This document shows positions 7,548 through 17,076 of a stretch of DNA of 64,000 bases, piece after piece (positions within the stretch are counted from its first letter, which is position 1; each line of letters begins with the position of its first letter). The notes under the pieces are model-generated. The model did not search any database. It was not told the DNA's origin and worked only from the letters and a program-made list of their open reading frames with translations. The translations under genes were made by a program, and so were the position numbers. Source of the DNA: Psychrobacter glacincola (GTDB lineage Bacteria; Pseudomonadota; Gammaproteobacteria; Pseudomonadales; Moraxellaceae); contig LIQB01000011.1 of assembly GCA_001411745.2 (NCBI GenBank), positions 45,247-109,246 on the forward strand, given 5' to 3'.

Positions 7548-9743
7548 TTAAGCTTTGGGTAAAGTAACCACAAACCGTGTCATCTGACCAAATTCGCTGT
7601 TTACATTCAGCTTGCCACCATACTCTTTTACTTTTGCTTTGATAATATCGAGACCGACACCGCGTCCGCCATCTTCATCCGCGTCGTCTCGGGTAGAGAA
7701 ACCCGATACAAATAGTTGCTTGAGCAAGTCGCCCTGACTGAGCTGGCTAGCTTCTTCCGTACTAAAACGACCATCACTGCTTAACTTGGCACGAATGCTG
7801 TCATAATCAATACCTTGACCATCATCTTGCACAATCAGCGTCACATCTGCGCCACTGTCTTGCACCTCTAAATCAATCGTACCGACGACTGCTTTACCCG
7901 TCGTCTGACGAACACTTGGCGCTTCAATACCATGTACCACAGCATTACGTAGTAGCTGAATGCTAATCTCTTTAATCGGCTTTACCAGATGCTCTGGTAT
8001 ATTGGCTTGGGTTAATGTCAGGCTTTTGAGCGTGACCTGTTTGCCTTGCCTAGTTGCGATATCATCTGCAAAGTCTTTATAAAAAACCAAGTGATCATTA
8101 TTTGCATCGTCTGCATCACTACCCAAATTGATGTCCAAACCACCATCAGTGGCCATGCCATTACTTGAGCTGGTAGCCGATCTGGCAATTGACTGACTTT
8201 CAGAAATTGCTGCTGATACGCTAGATTTTGCGGCTGCTGGTGCTGAGCGGTTGATACGCTCACCTAACGTTGCAATGGTATTTGATAAGCTTAACAAGTC
8301 ATCCAAATGTACGGCCAATGGCAAGAAATCGTTACCAGATAATTGACCTTGGTTTTGCAATGCGTGCAGTTTGTCTTCCGCATCTGAGGCAATTTTAGTA
8401 AAGCTGTGCAGTTTTAGCGCAGATGCCTCACCTTTTAAGCTATGCATTTCGCGATAGATGGCTTTTAGCTTGCCTTCAAGCTCGTATTGAGAGCTACCAG
8501 GATTTTTCAAGATATTGTTCATCTTCTCAATGTGCATCTGCGTATTATCAATAAACTCATTAATAATCTTAGGATTTACATTCAAGATAGTGGTGAGCAT
8601 CTCGATCTGCATATCATTTTGCGAGCGCTCTTTTTCTAGACGCTGCTCTAAATATACGGCATCTGATACATCGTTGACGTTGACCAAAATACGAGCAATA
8701 TCTTTGTTATCATAAACGCGCGAGAACTTGAAGTCTAAGAAGCGACTGTTCTGGGCTTTGTCTCCAGACGTATTATGCAGCATCACTTTATGTAGCGGAT
8801 TCAGAGAATCTACCAATTTTTCTTTAACGCGTGGATTGTAAAGCTGCTCAATAAATTGCTGTGTAGTTTTCAGATCTTTATCAGAAATACGACCACGCAA
8901 GACATTGGTAAAGTTTTCCCCTGCCAATCTGTCTGAGCCGACAATGTCATTTAATGCACGAGAATGCTGTTGACCAATATTTAAGTCTTTATCAAGCAAA
9001 AATAGACCGGTACTGACCGTTTCCATAATTTCTTGCGTCTCGCGACGAGCGGCAAATGCTTCAGCATCCGTCTCACGCAAACGACGTACAAAGAAGAATA
9101 CGAATATCAAGAAGTAAGCAAAAATAGCTGCAACACCCAATATCTGAATCAGACGAATAGTGTTTGCTTGACGTTCAGCGTTTATAAACACCTCATCAGT
9201 AAGCTGGTCTAGCGAGTCGTTAATAAATAAACTTGAAGTCTTCGCCTGTTCAACCGCTTGAGTCAGGTTATCTGAAGAGTCGACCATCACGTTATCAGCA
9301 TCTTTTAGATATGCCTGAATTTTAGGCTCTAAAAGCCTCCATTCTTGATTAGCTTCCGCAACTTTAACTTGAGACTCACTATTCACCTTTGGAAGATCGT
9401 AGCTTTTGCCTTCAACGCTGGTAATAGTACCGCCTTGTTCAAGAGCTGAAATTGAGCTAGTAATCAGTGCCGTATCTTGTTCCAAACGCTCTAAAACACG
9501 CTGAATATGCGGAGAGTTTGTATCTTCGCCATAGCTATTATCTAAATCGAACAAATCTTTAATTACAGCTTGTGCACTATTCGCGACTTGGTTGGTTCGA
9601 TCAATTAATACCGTGTTTCTTTCTAATAAGCTTGAGGTATAAAAGGTAAACGCTAGCAAAGCACCAATTAGCGATAAAAAAAGTGCAATTGAAATAATTA
9701 AATTTTGATAGCGCTTATTGTCAACATTAGGGGTAGTTGCCAT
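7548..9743 (-). CDS. Membrane-anchored CheA-like histidine kinase (HPt + CheA-type HATPase, no P5)
   Basis: 731 residues. Transmembrane helix 1 is at ~14-36, a periplasmic helical region at ~37-196, and helix 2 at ~197-220. A PAS-like segment follows (~230-360), then an HPt-like helical domain whose EMHSLKGEAS motif carries the likely phosphorylated His434. The C-terminal ATPase (~585-731) is of the CheA P4 type: N-box LLRNAVVHG (N600), DDGQGID at ~640 and GRGVGLD at ~693. There is no ordinary HisKA/DHp domain and no CheW-like P5 domain. It starts 12 bp after a periplasmic binding lipoprotein gene and precedes a cheY gene, so sensing of a bound solute and phosphotransfer to that CheY is the natural reading. 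Confidence 0.85.
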   Translation of the reverse strand: MATTPNVDNKRYQNLIISIALFLSLIGALLAFTFYTSSLLERNTVLIDRTNQVANSAQAVIKDLFDLDNSYGEDTNSPHIQRVLERLEQDTALITSSISALEQGGTITSVEGKSYDLPKVNSESQVKVAEANQEWRLLEPKIQAYLKDADNVMVDSSDNLTQAVEQAKTSSLFINDSLDQLTDEVFINAERQANTIRLIQILGVAAIFAYFLIFVFFFVRRLRETDAEAFAARRETQEIMETVSTGLFLLDKDLNIGQQHSRALNDIVGSDRLAGENFTNVLRGRISDKDLKTTQQFIEQLYNPRVKEKLVDSLNPLHKVMLHNTSGDKAQNSRFLDFKFSRVYDNKDIARILVNVNDVSDAVYLEQRLEKERSQNDMQIEMLTTILNVNPKIINEFIDNTQMHIEKMNNILKNPGSSQYELEGKLKAIYREMHSLKGEASALKLHSFTKIASDAEDKLHALQNQGQLSGNDFLPLAVHLDDLLSLSNTIATLGERINRSAPAAAKSSVSAAISESQSIARSATSSSNGMATDGGLDINLGSDADDANNDHLVFYKDFADDIATRQGKQVTLKSLTLTQANIPEHLVKPIKEISIQLLRNAVVHGIEAPSVRQTTGKAVVGTIDLEVQDSGADVTLIVQDDGQGIDYDSIRAKLSSDGRFSTEEASQLSQGDLLKQLFVSGFSTRDDADEDGGRGVGLDIIKAKVKEYGGKLNVNSEFGQMTRFVVTLPKA

Positions 9744-9755
9744 CTTCAGAATTCC

Positions 9756-10625
9756 TTAGTTCAGTTGCTGAGTAGTAGCAGAAGTGCTATCAATAGCTGG
9801 AATGCTCTCACCTAACCACTGCTCTTCAATTGTCTTGAACGTTCCTTTTGTCTTAAGCTTAGTAATACCTTCGTTAACATTTTTAATAAGCTCATTATTG
9901 CCCTTTGCCATCATTATCACTTGCTGTGCTTCAGGCACATCTTCGCCTTCATAAGGCACGATAGTGACCTTATATTCAGGATGGATTTTTGCCGTATACT
10001 GCCAAATAGGGGCATCATGGAGAATGGCATCAACCTTCCCTTGCATCAAATCTTCATATAATAAGAAAGCAGTCTCTCTGGTAGACAGCTCCCCGTAGGT
10101 GCCAACTGCTTTTATTTGATCGACTGACTTCCCATTTTCCATACCACCAACATGCATGCCTTTTAGGTCTTCTAAACTACTTATTTTTAACTTATCGTTA
10201 GAATACATAATTGCTGATGGATTAAAGAAATAAGGTTTCGATAGGCCATATTTCGCCGCGCGTTCATCTTTATAAGAAATACCTGCTAATGCCAAATCGC
10301 GATTACCTGATTCCACACTATCAAACATATTTTGAAACGTTTCTTTGTAAAACTCGACTTTAAAGCCTTGTTCCTCACCAATAGCTCGAATGACGTCAAT
10401 GTCAATCCCTTGCATATTGCCATAGTCATCTTGGAACGAAAATGGCGGCGTCGTACCTGTAGTCGCAACCTTTAATGTGGGCGCAGTATCAGGTAATTTA
10501 CTAACAAAGGTATCTTTATTATCTTTAGCATTACTCTTATTTACATTCTCTTGAGTGGTAGAGTTACTACACCCAAACAGTCCTATACTAAATACAATTG
10601 GCAATAGTTTATATAATTGCTTCAT
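9756..10625 (-). CDS. Periplasmic solute-binding lipoprotein (amino-acid type, SBP_bac_3)
   Basis: 289 residues with an N-terminal lipoprotein signal; lipobox LFGC, acylated Cys19. A Ser/Thr/Asn linker is followed by a type-3 extracellular solute-binding fold: LKVATTGTTPPFSFQDDYGN, GIDIDVIRAIGEEQGFKVE and later DLMQGKVDAILHDAPI. Such proteins bind polar amino acids or related small molecules. No ABC permease or ATPase gene is adjacent. Instead it is the first gene of an operon with a CheA-like kinase (12 bp downstream), cheY and two cheX genes, so it probably acts as the sensor input rather than as a transporter subunit. The ligand is unknown. Confidence 0.86.
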   Translation of the reverse strand: MKQLYKLLPIVFSIGLFGCSNSTTQENVNKSNAKDNKDTFVSKLPDTAPTLKVATTGTTPPFSFQDDYGNMQGIDIDVIRAIGEEQGFKVEFYKETFQNMFDSVESGNRDLALAGISYKDERAAKYGLSKPYFFNPSAIMYSNDKLKISSLEDLKGMHVGGMENGKSVDQIKAVGTYGELSTRETAFLLYEDLMQGKVDAILHDAPIWQYTAKIHPEYKVTIVPYEGEDVPEAQQVIMMAKGNNELIKNVNEGITKLKTKGTFKTIEEQWLGESIPAIDSTSATTQQLN

Positions 10626-10900
10626 AATTCATCCTTTAAACTTTACGTTATATATATCAATAAATGACAATTTAGAAAGGTTAGGTAATATCTTCACAAT
10701 ATTTACTTACAGAAAGTTACGTGGATAATACTTGCCTACCTTTGCGATTGCAATAATTATGTTTGGTTATTAACCACAATTTGTTATATATGGCAAACAA
10801 AGGATATTAAAGGCCTACATAAGTCTATTTATATAACTGAAAACTTATAATAGGGCCTTGTTTTATGAGCAGTTTTATGCAAAAAATAAAATAAAAAGTA
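10626..10900 (-). promoter_or_regulatory. Upstream region of the binding-lipoprotein/CheA-like operon
   Basis: About 275 bp of AT-rich DNA without an ORF. A perfect 11-bp palindrome ggttattaacc lies at 10765-10775. It is flanked by gtttg (10761-10765) and cacaat. The operon promoter must lie in this stretch; no clear sigma-70 boxes were identified. Confidence 0.45.
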
Positions 10901-10901
10901 C

Positions 10902-10942
10902 AAAAAAGGCATCCCTACATAATCAATGTAAGAATGCCTTTT
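10902..10942 (-). terminator. Intrinsic terminator of the Bcr/CflA gene
   Basis: Outer stem aaaaggcat/atgcctttt (10904-10912 with 10934-10942) and inner stem tacat/atgta (10916-10920 with 10926-10930). On the minus strand it ends in a run of T. It lies about 35 bp past the stop of the MFS gene. Confidence 0.75.
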
Positions 10943-10976
10943 AAGATGCTAGTGCAAGAATTATAAAGTCTCTGGC

Positions 10977-12236
10977 TTACTCCGCATCGTCCAAATTTAA
11001 ATTACGATCTATCTGCCAAATTAAAAAACAGCCAAGACTCATTAAAGCGAACATCGCAATACCAATTTTGAGTACGGGATTAACTGGAAATAGGTTTAAT
11101 AATAATCCACCAAAGATACCGACTGAAAACATGAGCGAGCCTTGTAGCGCACTTGCCATGCCCGCTCGGCGTTTTTGAAAGGCCAGCGCAATAGCAGAAG
11201 CATTTGGCTGAGTAAGACCTAAGCCTGCGATACAGAAGAAAATACAAGCCAGTACCAGTGGAAGCCAAGCATCAGTACCCAAAAATAGACCTATTACAAA
11301 TAGCACGCCTGCAGAAATAACCTGCATCATCGCACCAAAGCGCAAAATACTCAAAATACGAAAGCGATTGGTAAGCCACTGATTCAGCTGAGTCAAACCC
11401 ACAAAACCAGCAGCATTCATCCCAAATAGCCAAGCGAAGTGGGTTGCGGATACCCCATAGGTATCCATAATCAGCTCAGAGGCTGAACTGATATAAACAA
11501 ACATCGCCCCCATCAGCAGGCCGCCACCAATCGCTGGATAATTGAACGTCGGGTCTTTTAATAAGTCCCAGTATTGACTCAGTACTTCTCTTGCAGGACG
11601 TACATTACGATTTTCTTCCGTCAACGTTTCAAAGAAGAAAAACTTTGTGAGTAATAAATTCAACGTGCCAAAAGCAGCCAAAAACCAAAAAATAGAGTGC
11701 CAGCTAAAAAACTGTAGAAATAGCGCACCAAGCGATGGGGCTAATATCGGCGCTAAACCCATCACCAAAATCATAATAGAAAAGGCTTTTGCGGTTTGCT
11801 TAGCAGTCAATCGATCGCGAATCGCAGCACGAGTGACCACTGCGCCGACACACGCACCAAGCGCTTGCATCGTCCGCCCAACAAACAATACATACTCGTT
11901 ATTAGTAGTCGCACAAACAATGGAGGCGATGACATATAGCGTCATACCGATATATAAAGGCTTAACACGACCGACACGATCACTAAATGGTCCGTAAAAT
12001 AACTGGCCAAATACCAAGCCTAAAAAATAGGCAGGAACAGAGTTGGCCATAAAGGCTGTGGATACGCCAAAGTCATCTGCCATCGATGGTAATGCAGGCA
12101 GATACATATCAATAGACAATGGCCCCACTGCCACGATAAGTCCAAGCATCATAATCCATGCAACAGGCAAATCAGCAGAGCGTACGCGCTCAGAAGCAAT
12201 GGGTCGATTGGGTAGAGAGGATTTTGGAGCAGACAT
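10977..12236 (-). CDS. Bcr/CflA family MFS drug-efflux transporter
   Basis: 419 residues with about 12 hydrophobic segments. LSIDMYLPALPSMADDFG at the first helix and the loop motif FYGPFSDRVGRVKPLYIG after helix 2 are diagnostic of the Bcr/CflA subfamily, as is the later GLTQPNASAIAL segment. It acts as a proton-driven exporter at the inner membrane (bicyclomycin, chloramphenicol or sulfonamide type substrates, sometimes small metabolites). It is monocistronic with its own terminator. A perfect 12-bp inverted repeat lies 20 bp upstream of its start codon and may be a control site. Confidence 0.88.
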   Translation of the reverse strand: MSAPKSSLPNRPIASERVRSADLPVAWIMMLGLIVAVGPLSIDMYLPALPSMADDFGVSTAFMANSVPAYFLGLVFGQLFYGPFSDRVGRVKPLYIGMTLYVIASIVCATTNNEYVLFVGRTMQALGACVGAVVTRAAIRDRLTAKQTAKAFSIMILVMGLAPILAPSLGALFLQFFSWHSIFWFLAAFGTLNLLLTKFFFFETLTEENRNVRPAREVLSQYWDLLKDPTFNYPAIGGGLLMGAMFVYISSASELIMDTYGVSATHFAWLFGMNAAGFVGLTQLNQWLTNRFRILSILRFGAMMQVISAGVLFVIGLFLGTDAWLPLVLACIFFCIAGLGLTQPNASAIALAFQKRRAGMASALQGSLMFSVGIFGGLLLNLFPVNPVLKIGIAMFALMSLGCFLIWQIDRNLNLDDAE

Positions 12237-12255
12237 ATTCAGACCATTTTATATA

Positions 12256-12291
12256 GGGTGTATTGAATCGTTATAAAGTTTCAATACACCC
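12256..12291 (-). promoter_or_regulatory. Perfect 12-bp inverted repeat upstream of the Bcr/CflA gene
   Basis: gggtgtattgaa (12256-12267) pairs perfectly with ttcaatacaccc (12280-12291); the spacer is 12 nt. It lies 20-55 bp before the ATG at 12236. It could be an operator for a dimeric repressor or a hairpin in the mRNA leader that occludes the start. No T tract follows, so a terminator is unlikely. Confidence 0.6.
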
Positions 12292-12553
12292 TAGTGATTG
12301 TTATTGTATTATTCAGGCTTCCATTGTCTTTAATATTTAGTCTTTACTCAATACTGAAAACAAGGGTCATTGCCACCATTAGTGCACATTTGCATACAGC
12401 GGCGCAAGTGGACAGTGTTATATCGTACTATCCCCTCACATTTCAATAGAGGTATGACGTGAATAAAACAAACAATAACAACTAAAAACAATCACAATAA
12501 TTTGTCAAAATAGGTCTGAGCGTCAGCATAGCGGCATAATTAGTAAAAGATAT
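12292..12553. other. Intergenic region between the crotonase and MFS genes
   Basis: About 260 bp, AT-rich, no gene. Nothing beyond the adjacent inverted repeat was recognised. Confidence 0.3.
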
Positions 12554-13366
12554 TTAGCGGAACTGGCGCTTGCCAAATGCCGTACTGGCTTGCTTGGCTT
12601 TTCTTAACGCAAGCTTGCGATTACGACCGAGCATCATTTTAAGCTGCCATACTTTTTCTTTATATAAAGTAGTGGCTGGCTGCTGGAACATAGCATTGAC
12701 CACACGCTTACTCGCCAACACCGCATCAGGAGAGCGCTCTGCAAATTCGGCAGCGAGCTTTTGCGCCTGCTCAAGTGGCGCTTCATTGCAATGGCTGACA
12801 AGACCCAATGCTTTGCCCTCACTGGCAGTCACGATACGCGCACTCATGGCAAGCTCTTTTAGCACATCTTCACGTACCACACCAAACGCCGATTGCGTCA
12901 AACCCATGTCTGGTACCAGACCCCACTTAGCTTCCATAATAGACAGTTTGCAATCTGGATGACTGATACGCACATCGCAAGCCAGCGCTAGCTGAAGCCC
13001 TGCACCGACACAATAGCCTTCTAGTACGGCAATGACTGGTACAGGCACATCGCGCCATACCAGACAAACACGCTGGAATGAGCTCTGCCACGGTTTGACC
13101 AGCTCCCAAACGGCGAACGCTTGATTTTTTGGATGATTCAAATCACCCAAATCGATGCCCGCACAAAACGTGCCTTCAGCACCATTTAAAATCACCGCAC
13201 GTATCGTTTTATCTTTACCAATGCGTTCTGCGACAGCAATCAACTCTTTCACCACTTTAAAGCTCATGGCATTTTTTTTGTGTGGGCGATTTAAGGTTAC
13301 CGTGAGTATATTGTCGGTCATACTAACTTGTAAGGTTTCATATTGGTAAGTGGCAATCGCGTTCAT
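12554..13366 (-). CDS. Crotonase / enoyl-CoA hydratase family protein
   Basis: 270 residues with the crotonase fold. The first oxyanion motif is GTFCAGIDLGDL, the second is LEGYCVGAGLQLALACDVRI. The usual hydratase Glu region reads EAKWGLVPDMGLTQ, where the Asp of PDMG is more like isomerase or uncharacterised crotonase subfamilies than classical hydratase. It therefore acts on an acyl-CoA, but the reaction (hydration or double-bond isomerisation) is not certain. It is a single gene, with ATG 13366 preceded by taaggattgtt. No other beta-oxidation gene is adjacent. Confidence 0.8.
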   Translation of the reverse strand: MNAIATYQYETLQVSMTDNILTVTLNRPHKKNAMSFKVVKELIAVAERIGKDKTIRAVILNGAEGTFCAGIDLGDLNHPKNQAFAVWELVKPWQSSFQRVCLVWRDVPVPVIAVLEGYCVGAGLQLALACDVRISHPDCKLSIMEAKWGLVPDMGLTQSAFGVVREDVLKELAMSARIVTASEGKALGLVSHCNEAPLEQAQKLAAEFAERSPDAVLASKRVVNAMFQQPATTLYKEKVWQLKMMLGRNRKLALRKAKQASTAFGKRQFR

Positions 13367-13527
13367 AACAATCCTTATTCATGAATAAAATAGAAATGGC
13401 ATCTAAATACGATGCCGATACGTCTAAAGCTGATGGCAACAATATTAACAGCCTTGTTACGACGCTACCTCATCAATAACTGACTGCGTCGATTCGATTC
13501 ACTATTTATGTCATAAAACCATCACTT

Positions 13528-16500
13528 CTAAATCATTTTCCATGTCATATCATTTTCACTCAAACGATGATAATTGAGCTGAGGATAGGCTGATAAATCC
13601 AGCGCCTGCAAATTATTTAACGCTGTTATTAATGCGGCATAATATGGCTCAAGCATGGCAAACTGCGCAGGGGTGGTGTGTTGGACATTCAGCAAGCATT
13701 TATCTTCTAGGTCTTGACTGGCCTGACGTAATTGCGGCACACCAGTATAACGACTGCCGCCTAAGATGCGATGGGCAATTTGCGCTAGCATACTGCGATC
13801 ACGGGCGTCCCACGCTTGCGTCAGCGCCTGCTTTTCATCATTAATAGTATCGAGCATCATAATGATAAGCTTGGCTGCCAAGTCGGGCTTATTCGCTGAG
13901 CGGGTCAACGCGTCTTGCCAATCTAAAATAGCAAAGCCATCACCTTCGTTAGCCCCCAAAGAGTGATGGCTTAAATGGTGGTAACTGCTGTCCCAATTCT
14001 TCGTTTCTTGCGCATATGTGTGAGAATCTGTAGGCATTGCCACTCCATCATGAGCACTATTTATCGGTGTTTCCGATGGCTTCAATAGTGGCGACTGTCC
14101 TTGTTCATGTAAGCGCAAGCTCTCATAGCGTGGCTGGGTGTCGCGCGGTGTTTCGCGTCTATAATCCTCGCGTGGTTGGCTGTCTCGCAAGTAATTATCA
14201 CGAATTTTCTTCAATGATAAAGGACGCGTTATTTTTGGCTGATTGATTGTATTAGAACCGCTATGACGGTTATTTTCATCCCCTTTCACCATAGGATAAG
14301 CAATGGTTGTAGAGTCTGATGGCCACGTTGAATACGTTTCAGCGCCCCTATTTTGCAAGTCGGTAGAGTGTGAGTTCTCTTTTGATAAATCGATAACCTG
14401 CACATCAGTATTGTGCACATCGGTACTGTGCAGATTGGTATCAGGCAACGCTGTTAACTGCGGCATTGTCGTTGTGCGTCCAAGCCATTTTTGCAGCACT
14501 TGTAATAACTGAGGCTGGCTAATGGGTTTACCTACATAGTCATTAATACCACTGGCGATCAGTTTGTCTCGCTCATCAGCCAAACCATGGGCAGTCAACG
14601 CAATAATCGGGATACGGCTATCATCATTTTCAATATTGCGAATTTGTCTTGCGGCTTCATGCCCTGACATACGCGGCATTTGAATATCCATGAATATTAG
14701 ATCAATATGACCTTTATCCTGAGTAGCAACTTTATCGTCGGTATTCACCTCTTCATAAAGCGTACTATTTGATTTCTTGTTTACCTCATCGCGCGTTTCA
14801 GCTTTAGAGATTTGCGTTTTATTCGACAGACTTTGCTTATCATTTTTCGCGGTTTTAATATTTTTGGTTTGTTGTTTGCTGATAATTTCTATGGCGTCAA
14901 AACCACTACTCGCTGTGATGACCTGAATACCAAGCTCACTAAGTAATGCATCGAGCACCAACAAATTGGGCAGATGATCGTCGACTGCCAGTACCGTCAC
15001 CCCTGTCCAGCGCGGTTCTTGCACGCTTTTTTTGGTACTGCGATTTTGGGTGTCGAGCATGGCATAAAGCTGTCTTTTGTCTAAAGGCTCATACAAAATA
15101 TTGGCATGATAACGATTTAATAATGCTTGATCGGCAGCAACTTGATAACCAAATACCGCAAGCTTGCCTTGGTAATGCAGACGAATTTGTTTGAGTAATG
15201 CCATCATATCGTCTTGGGTATCATCATCGACGATGACCCAATCCCAATAATTACCATGCTCTTTTAATGACTCAAGTACGCCCGGTAAGGAGTTGGCTTG
15301 GGTCAATTTAATCGGCAAATATTGCAAGCTGGCTTTGAGCACTTGGATAGAGGCAGTATGATTAATCCATACCAACACATTAAACTCATCGGTCTCACTC
15401 GCCAATGGAGCCAAGACTGGTAGCTCAATCGTCTGTCCTGTAGCCGCTTCCAATACATCGACATGTGCTGGCATCCGAAACCAAAATGTCGCACCCTGAT
15501 TGGCAATATTCTCTTGAGCATTATCATGAAAGCCAATATCACCGCCCATCAGCCGCGTTAATTGCTTGGAGATAACGAGCCCCAACCCTGTGCCGCCATA
15601 CTGACGAGTAATTGAAGGGTCGCCTTGGCTAAAGCTTTGGAACAGCATCTTTTGATCGGCTAAAGAGATGCCCTTACCGCTGTCTTGCACACTGATCATG
15701 AGATAATTATCACGATGGTCATCTAAGCTGACGCGCACTACCACATCACCACTATCGGTAAATTTAATCGCATTGCCAACGATATTGGTCAATACTTGCT
15801 TGAGGCGTAGGGCGTCGCCATTGATGCGCATCGGCACGTCATTATAAAATAGCACCGCCATGCGCAGACCTTTTTCTGCGGATACGGGTGAGAGCATATC
15901 AACCACGTCATAAATGGTGTCATAAAGATCAAACTCATGACGATCAAGTACCAGCTTGCCCGCTTCAATTTTAGAGAAATCCAGAACATCGTTAACCAAG
16001 GCAAGCAAGTGTGCTGATGACTTACGTATGGTTTGCACGTATAAATCTTGTTCAGGATTTAGTTCGCCATGCCTTGCCAGCAAATTGATAAAGCCATCGA
16101 TACTGTTTAATGGCGTGCGCAGCTCGTGGCTAATATTGGCCAAAAACGCCGATTTTGCTTGGCTGGTTGAAATTGCCGCATCACGTGCATTACGAATAGA
16201 GATGTTTTGCATTTCCATCTCATCAAACGCAAGGCGCAAATCATCCTCGGTTTGCTCGGCATGGTCTTTTAATTCCTGAAAGCTTCTATGCAGGCGGCGC
16301 AAAGTTTTGACCAAATCTTGCTGCAATAAGTTTAGCTCACCATCTGACTCAACGGGAATAGGCTGATACAGATTGTCGACATGGGTACGCTGCAACTGCA
16401 AACGTAGCTCATAGATCGGTGCTATCCAGCGCTTTGAATAAATATTTAAACTCAGCAATAAAATCAAAATGGTGAACAAGCCGGTAATCACTAATGCCAT

Positions 16501-17076
16501 GGCGATACGGTAGCGGGCGATATAGAGTGGTTCATTGTCCATATCGACGAGCAGCCACAGTTTTTGTCCTTCAAACTCTCCTAATACACTGCCATAAGCG
16601 GTTCCAATAGGCGTTGGTTGCTGCGATAAAAACTTCTTTGTTGTGTCTATTTCAGGCCATGCTTCATTCAGTCCATAACCGACTGCGGCGAGCACTTGAT
16701 TGCTTTCATTAATGATCGCAATACGCTGTACATGTTGCTCGGACTGCATACGACCCAGCTTATCTTGTATTTCCTCAAGCTTCGTGATGGTCGTTTGAGT
16801 GGCATCATTTGCTCTGACTTCGCCATCAGAATTGGGTTCGCCGCCTGCTTGCTGGCGCTCTTGCGCTAACAGCTCAGGGATTAGCTCTGCAATCGCTGGG
16901 GTATAACGAATCAGCACCGCCTCTGCCAATACTTCTTGTTCTGAATTGCTGGCGCGCATGGTCTCATAAAAGACCAAAATACCGCCCACCGCTGCCAAGA
17001 TACAAATGGGTAAAAACACCAATATAATCAACTGGCCATACGCACTGCTAGTATCAAAACGTTTTTTGTATGCCAT
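13528..17076 (-). CDS. gacS: GacS/BarA-type hybrid sensor histidine kinase
   Basis: 1182 residues from ATG 17076 (an in-frame GTG at 17106 would add 10; residue numbers below use that longer form). Two transmembrane helices (~25-48 and ~200-222) bracket a periplasmic domain. Then come a HAMP region (~225-280), HisKA with SHELRTP (H327), an HATPase with N-box NIVGNAIKF and DSGKGIS / GGTGLGL, a degenerate receiver (~575-690), a true receiver (~702-875, phospho-Asp807 in MDIQMP, K860 in GKP) and a C-terminal HPt (AHRILGGSRYTG, H1112). In relatives it drives the GacA/UvrY regulator and the Csr/Rsm small RNAs. A ~50-residue hydrophilic insert sits inside the true receiver, and a ~165-residue low-complexity linker precedes the HPt. 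It is divergent from cysM. Confidence 0.85.
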   Translation of the reverse strand: MAYKKRFDTSSAYGQLIILVFLPICILAAVGGILVFYETMRASNSEQEVLAEAVLIRYTPAIAELIPELLAQERQQAGGEPNSDGEVRANDATQTTITKLEEIQDKLGRMQSEQHVQRIAIINESNQVLAAVGYGLNEAWPEIDTTKKFLSQQPTPIGTAYGSVLGEFEGQKLWLLVDMDNEPLYIARYRIAMALVITGLFTILILLLSLNIYSKRWIAPIYELRLQLQRTHVDNLYQPIPVESDGELNLLQQDLVKTLRRLHRSFQELKDHAEQTEDDLRLAFDEMEMQNISIRNARDAAISTSQAKSAFLANISHELRTPLNSIDGFINLLARHGELNPEQDLYVQTIRKSSAHLLALVNDVLDFSKIEAGKLVLDRHEFDLYDTIYDVVDMLSPVSAEKGLRMAVLFYNDVPMRINGDALRLKQVLTNIVGNAIKFTDSGDVVVRVSLDDHRDNYLMISVQDSGKGISLADQKMLFQSFSQGDPSITRQYGGTGLGLVISKQLTRLMGGDIGFHDNAQENIANQGATFWFRMPAHVDVLEAATGQTIELPVLAPLASETDEFNVLVWINHTASIQVLKASLQYLPIKLTQANSLPGVLESLKEHGNYWDWVIVDDDTQDDMMALLKQIRLHYQGKLAVFGYQVAADQALLNRYHANILYEPLDKRQLYAMLDTQNRSTKKSVQEPRWTGVTVLAVDDHLPNLLVLDALLSELGIQVITASSGFDAIEIISKQQTKNIKTAKNDKQSLSNKTQISKAETRDEVNKKSNSTLYEEVNTDDKVATQDKGHIDLIFMDIQMPRMSGHEAARQIRNIENDDSRIPIIALTAHGLADERDKLIASGINDYVGKPISQPQLLQVLQKWLGRTTTMPQLTALPDTNLHSTDVHNTDVQVIDLSKENSHSTDLQNRGAETYSTWPSDSTTIAYPMVKGDENNRHSGSNTINQPKITRPLSLKKIRDNYLRDSQPREDYRRETPRDTQPRYESLRLHEQGQSPLLKPSETPINSAHDGVAMPTDSHTYAQETKNWDSSYHHLSHHSLGANEGDGFAILDWQDALTRSANKPDLAAKLIIMMLDTINDEKQALTQAWDARDRSMLAQIAHRILGGSRYTGVPQLRQASQDLEDKCLLNVQHTTPAQFAMLEPYYAALITALNNLQALDLSAYPQLNYHRLSENDMTWKMI

